Assembly: GCA_001790315.1 (NCBI GenBank)
Contig: MGCE01000169.1
Coordinates: 1 to 15,671, forward strand
DNA length: 15,671 bases
Source: Candidatus Rokubacteria bacterium RIFCSPLOWO2_02_FULL_72_37
Lineage (GTDB): Bacteria > Methylomirabilota > Methylomirabilia > Rokubacteriales > CSP1-6
Reading direction: 5' to 3'
Shown here in pieces: positions 13,861-15,671 of the stretch. The translations under genes were made by a program, and so were the position numbers. Position 1 is the first letter of the stretch; each line of letters begins with the position of its first letter. The notes under the pieces are model-generated. The model saw nothing but the letters and a program-made list of their open reading frames with translations, was not told the DNA's origin and made no database searches.

Positions 13861-15179
13861 CGATCGCCGAGGAGTACCGCGGCAGGCACCCGAAGTCGGC
13901 CGCCCTCTGGGAGCGGGCATGCACCGCGATCCCGGGCGGCATCACCCACGACATCCGCCACCTCGCGCCGTTCCCGATCTACGTCGAGCGCGCGAGCGGC
14001 ACGCGCAAGTGGGACGTCGACGGCCACGAGTACATCGACTACTGGATGGGCCACGGCGCCCTCTTCCTCGGCCACTGCCATCCCGCGGTCGTCGGCGCCG
14101 TGCAGGAGCAGGTCGCCCGCGGCACGCACCTCGGCGCCTGCCACGAGCTGGAGGTCCGCTGGGCCGAGCTGGTCAATCGGCTGGTTCCGTGCGCGGAGCT
14201 CACGCGCTTCACGATGTCCGGCACCGAGGCGACGCACCTCGCGATGCGCGTCGCGCGCGCCTGCACCGGGCGGCCGAAGATCGTGAAACTCGCGGGCCAC
14301 TTCCACGGCTGGCACGACGGCGCCGCGGTCGGCGTCAATCCGCCGTACGAGGTGCCGATGTCGGCCGGCATCCCCGGGGCGACGCTCGACCAGGTGTTGA
14401 TCTGCCCGCCGAACGACATCAAGGCCGTCGGGAGTCTGCTCGATCGCGGCGACGTCGCCGCGGTCATTCTCGAGCCGGCGGGCGGCCAGGCCGGCACGAC
14501 CCCGACGATCCCGGGCTACCTCCAGGAGCTGCGCGCGCTCACGACCCGTCACGGGGTGGTGCTGATCTTCGACGAGGTCATCACCGGGTTCCGCTACGCG
14601 CCCGGCGGGGCGCAGGCCTACTTCGGCGTCACACCGGACCTCACCACGCTCGCCAAGATCGTCGCCGGCGGCCTGCCCGGCGGCGCGCTCTGCGGGGCGC
14701 GCGCGCTGATGTCGGTGATCGCCTTCCGCGGCGACGCCGATTGGGACCGGAGCCAGCGCGTCGCGCACGCGGGCACGTTCAACGCGAATCCGCTCTCCGC
14801 GGCCGCCGCCATCGCCACCCTCGAGCGCTGCGCGGACGCCTCGCTCCAGGCCCGCGCGAACAAGCTCGGCGACGAGGTGCGCCGCGGGCTGGCCGAGGCG
14901 ATGCGGCGCGCCGGCGCGCCGGGCACCTGCTACGGCGAGGCGTCGATCTACCACGTCTCCTTCGAGGGCCGGCCCGGACTGGCCGGCTTCGACCGCCCGC
15001 GCAAGGGCAGCCTGTACCACCTGCTGCGCTGCGCCCTCGCGAACAACGGCGTCGACTGCTCGATGAACCACGGCTGGATCTCGGCGGTGCACAGCGAGGA
15101 GGACGTCGCGCGCACGCTCGCGGGCTACGAGCGCGCGTTCCGCGCGATGGCCGCCGAGGGGGCGTTCGGCGGCCGATGA
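13857..15179 (+). CDS. Class III PLP-dependent aminotransferase/aminomutase, HemL-like
   Basis: 440 residues of the glutamate-1-semialdehyde aminomutase-like fold-type I family. FTMSGTEATHLAMRVARACTG contains the PLP-phosphate-binding SGTEA; HFHGWHDG is the ring-stacking region; Asp239 in FDEVITGFR binds the pyridine N; Lys267 in TTLAKIVAGGLPGGALCG is the Schiff-base Lys; HAGTFNANPLSAAAAIATL follows as in GSAM. True HemL makes 5-aminolevulinate from glutamate-1-semialdehyde, but many relatives are aminotransferases or racemases. No other haem gene is here, and the N-terminus (YRGRHPKSAALWERA) resembles the HemL-like paralog group. GGAGAGG (13841-13847) precedes the ATG, which overlaps the D-glutamate cyclase stop by 4 bases. 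The shared message with that gene suggests a glutamate or D-amino-acid substrate. Confidence 0.9.
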   Translation: MTIAEEYRGRHPKSAALWERACTAIPGGITHDIRHLAPFPIYVERASGTRKWDVDGHEYIDYWMGHGALFLGHCHPAVVGAVQEQVARGTHLGACHELEVRWAELVNRLVPCAELTRFTMSGTEATHLAMRVARACTGRPKIVKLAGHFHGWHDGAAVGVNPPYEVPMSAGIPGATLDQVLICPPNDIKAVGSLLDRGDVAAVILEPAGGQAGTTPTIPGYLQELRALTTRHGVVLIFDEVITGFRYAPGGAQAYFGVTPDLTTLAKIVAGGLPGGALCGARALMSVIAFRGDADWDRSQRVAHAGTFNANPLSAAAAIATLERCADASLQARANKLGDEVRRGLAEAMRRAGAPGTCYGEASIYHVSFEGRPGLAGFDRPRKGSLYHLLRCALANNGVDCSMNHGWISAVHSEEDVARTLAGYERAFRAMAAEGAFGGR

Positions 15180-15595
15180 GCCGGGGGCGCGCGGCCGGGC
15201 TCGCGCTGGCGGCGCTCGTGCTCGCGGCCGGCTGCGTCTACTATCCGACGGTCACCGATCTCGGCGGCGTGCGCCTGATGCCCACCAAGGGCCGCGTCGT
15301 GCGCGAGGGCGCGGGCGCCATCTTCTACGCGGAGATCGACAGCACGGGCAAGTTCGGCGACACCCTGGTGCACGCGGAGACGCCGATCGCCCATCGCGTC
15401 CAGCTCGTGGATGCCCGGGGCGCGCCGCTCCCGCGTCTCGCGGTGCCGGCCGTGAGCCTCGTGCGGCTCGCGCCTGGCGCCCCGCACATCGTCCTGGCGG
15501 ATCTCACGCGCCCGCTCAGGTCGGGCGAGGTCATCATCATCACCCTCGTCTTCGAGAAGACGGGCGCCGTCGGCGTCATCTCGACCGTCGAATAG
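15176..15595 (+). CDS. PCu(A)C-fold (DUF461-like) lipoprotein with degenerate copper site
   Basis: 139 residues. Residues 1-20 are a lipoprotein signal peptide (MSRGR, hydrophobic LALAALVLA, lipobox LAAGC with Cys20 as the lipidated residue). The mature part follows the PCu(A)C beta-sandwich order: GAGAIFYAEIDSTG, DTLVHAETPIAHRVQLVD, VRLAPGAPHIVLADLTRPL and ITLVFEKTGAVGV. PCu(A)C proteins deliver Cu(I) to cytochrome oxidase through a conserved His/Met set (H...M...HxM). Here only His104 is kept: the first His position is Val78, no Met lies between, and HxM is HIV. Copper binding is therefore doubtful. Its ATG overlaps the HemL-like stop (ATGA), so it is translated from the same message. A role as a lipid-anchored periplasmic adaptor is possible. 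Confidence 0.8.
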   Translation: MSRGRAAGLALAALVLAAGCVYYPTVTDLGGVRLMPTKGRVVREGAGAIFYAEIDSTGKFGDTLVHAETPIAHRVQLVDARGAPLPRLAVPAVSLVRLAPGAPHIVLADLTRPLRSGEVIIITLVFEKTGAVGVISTVE

Positions 15596-15621
15596 ACACG
15601 TTCCGGTCCCTCTGCTATCCT
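15593..15621 (+). promoter_or_regulatory. Promoter of the tRNA-Phe gene
   Basis: -35 TAGACA (15593-15598, five of six bases of TTGACA) and extended -10 TGCTATCCT (15613-15621) are separated by the ideal 17 bp. Transcription would start near 15628, a few bases before the tRNA. The -35 box begins on the TAG stop codon of the lipoprotein gene. It is the clearest housekeeping-type promoter in the window. Confidence 0.7.
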
Positions 15622-15633
15622 CAGCGGTCTGGT

Positions 15634-15671
<38 letters not shown>

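Noticed and set aside
13386..15092. 568-codon minus-strand frame opposite the HemL-like gene
   Set aside because: No family motif is visible, and the opposite strand has all PLP-binding residues of a class III enzyme.
13857..15179. Naming the gene hemL
   Set aside because: No haem-pathway neighbour is present, and class III enzymes of this shape include several other activities. The fold is certain but the reaction is not.

Overview
The window is very GC-rich (clearly above two thirds G+C by eye) and almost fully coding, with genes packed by 4-base start/stop overlaps. It reads as a chromosomal segment of an uncultured, diderm-type, high-GC bacterium. The mix of a GH57 branching enzyme, a GH57/DUF3536 protein, GlgC, a DUF4392 D-glutamate cyclase and a GGT-like protein would fit lineages such as Rokubacteria/Methylomirabilota or a deltaproteobacterial group. 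That placement is inference; there is no marker gene here to prove it. I see no phage, transposon, CRISPR array or plasmid gene.

Layout. (1) 1-2449 (+): copper operon. It holds the tail of a CsoR-type metal-sensing repressor, the Cu(I) P-type ATPase CopA, and a 48-residue YHS-domain miniprotein that overlaps the copA end. A protein with two DUF2889-like modules follows (2446-3327) and may be co-transcribed. (2) 3324-4262 (-): glutamate formimidoyltransferase. It converges on the DUF2889-like gene (shared CTAG stop) and diverges from the next block across a 24-bp gap. (3) 4287-7429 (+): a HypE/PurM-fold protein without the HypE C-terminal Cys motif, a gamma-glutamyltransferase-like Ntn hydrolase, and a small exported BamE-like protein. 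(4) 12733-7420 (-): a storage-glucan operon with GH57 branching enzyme, ADP-glucose pyrophosphorylase (glgC) and a GH57/DUF3536 enzyme. (5) 12754-15595 (+): a probable N-terminal remnant of a TreZ-like trehalohydrolase, then three tightly coupled genes: D-glutamate cyclase (DUF4392), a HemL-like class III PLP enzyme, and a PCu(A)C-fold lipoprotein that lacks most copper ligands. (6) 15634 to the end: the 5' half of tRNA-Phe(GAA), with a well-formed promoter whose -35 box overlaps the preceding stop codon.

How the genes may work together. CsoR, CopA and YHS form a standard copper sensing and efflux unit. The minus-strand glucan genes would make ADP-glucose and branch or trim alpha-glucan; no glycogen synthase is in view. 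The divergent TreZ-like fragment suggests that a glycogen-to-trehalose arm (TreY/TreZ) once sat beside them and was lost. Several genes (formimidoyltransferase, GGT-like, D-glutamate cyclase, HemL-like) act on glutamate derivatives in their best-known relatives. Whether this is a real theme or chance cannot be settled from one window. The parts most worth a second look are the TreZ-remnant junction, the D-glutamate cyclase/PLP-enzyme/lipoprotein operon, and the tandem DUF2889-like protein.
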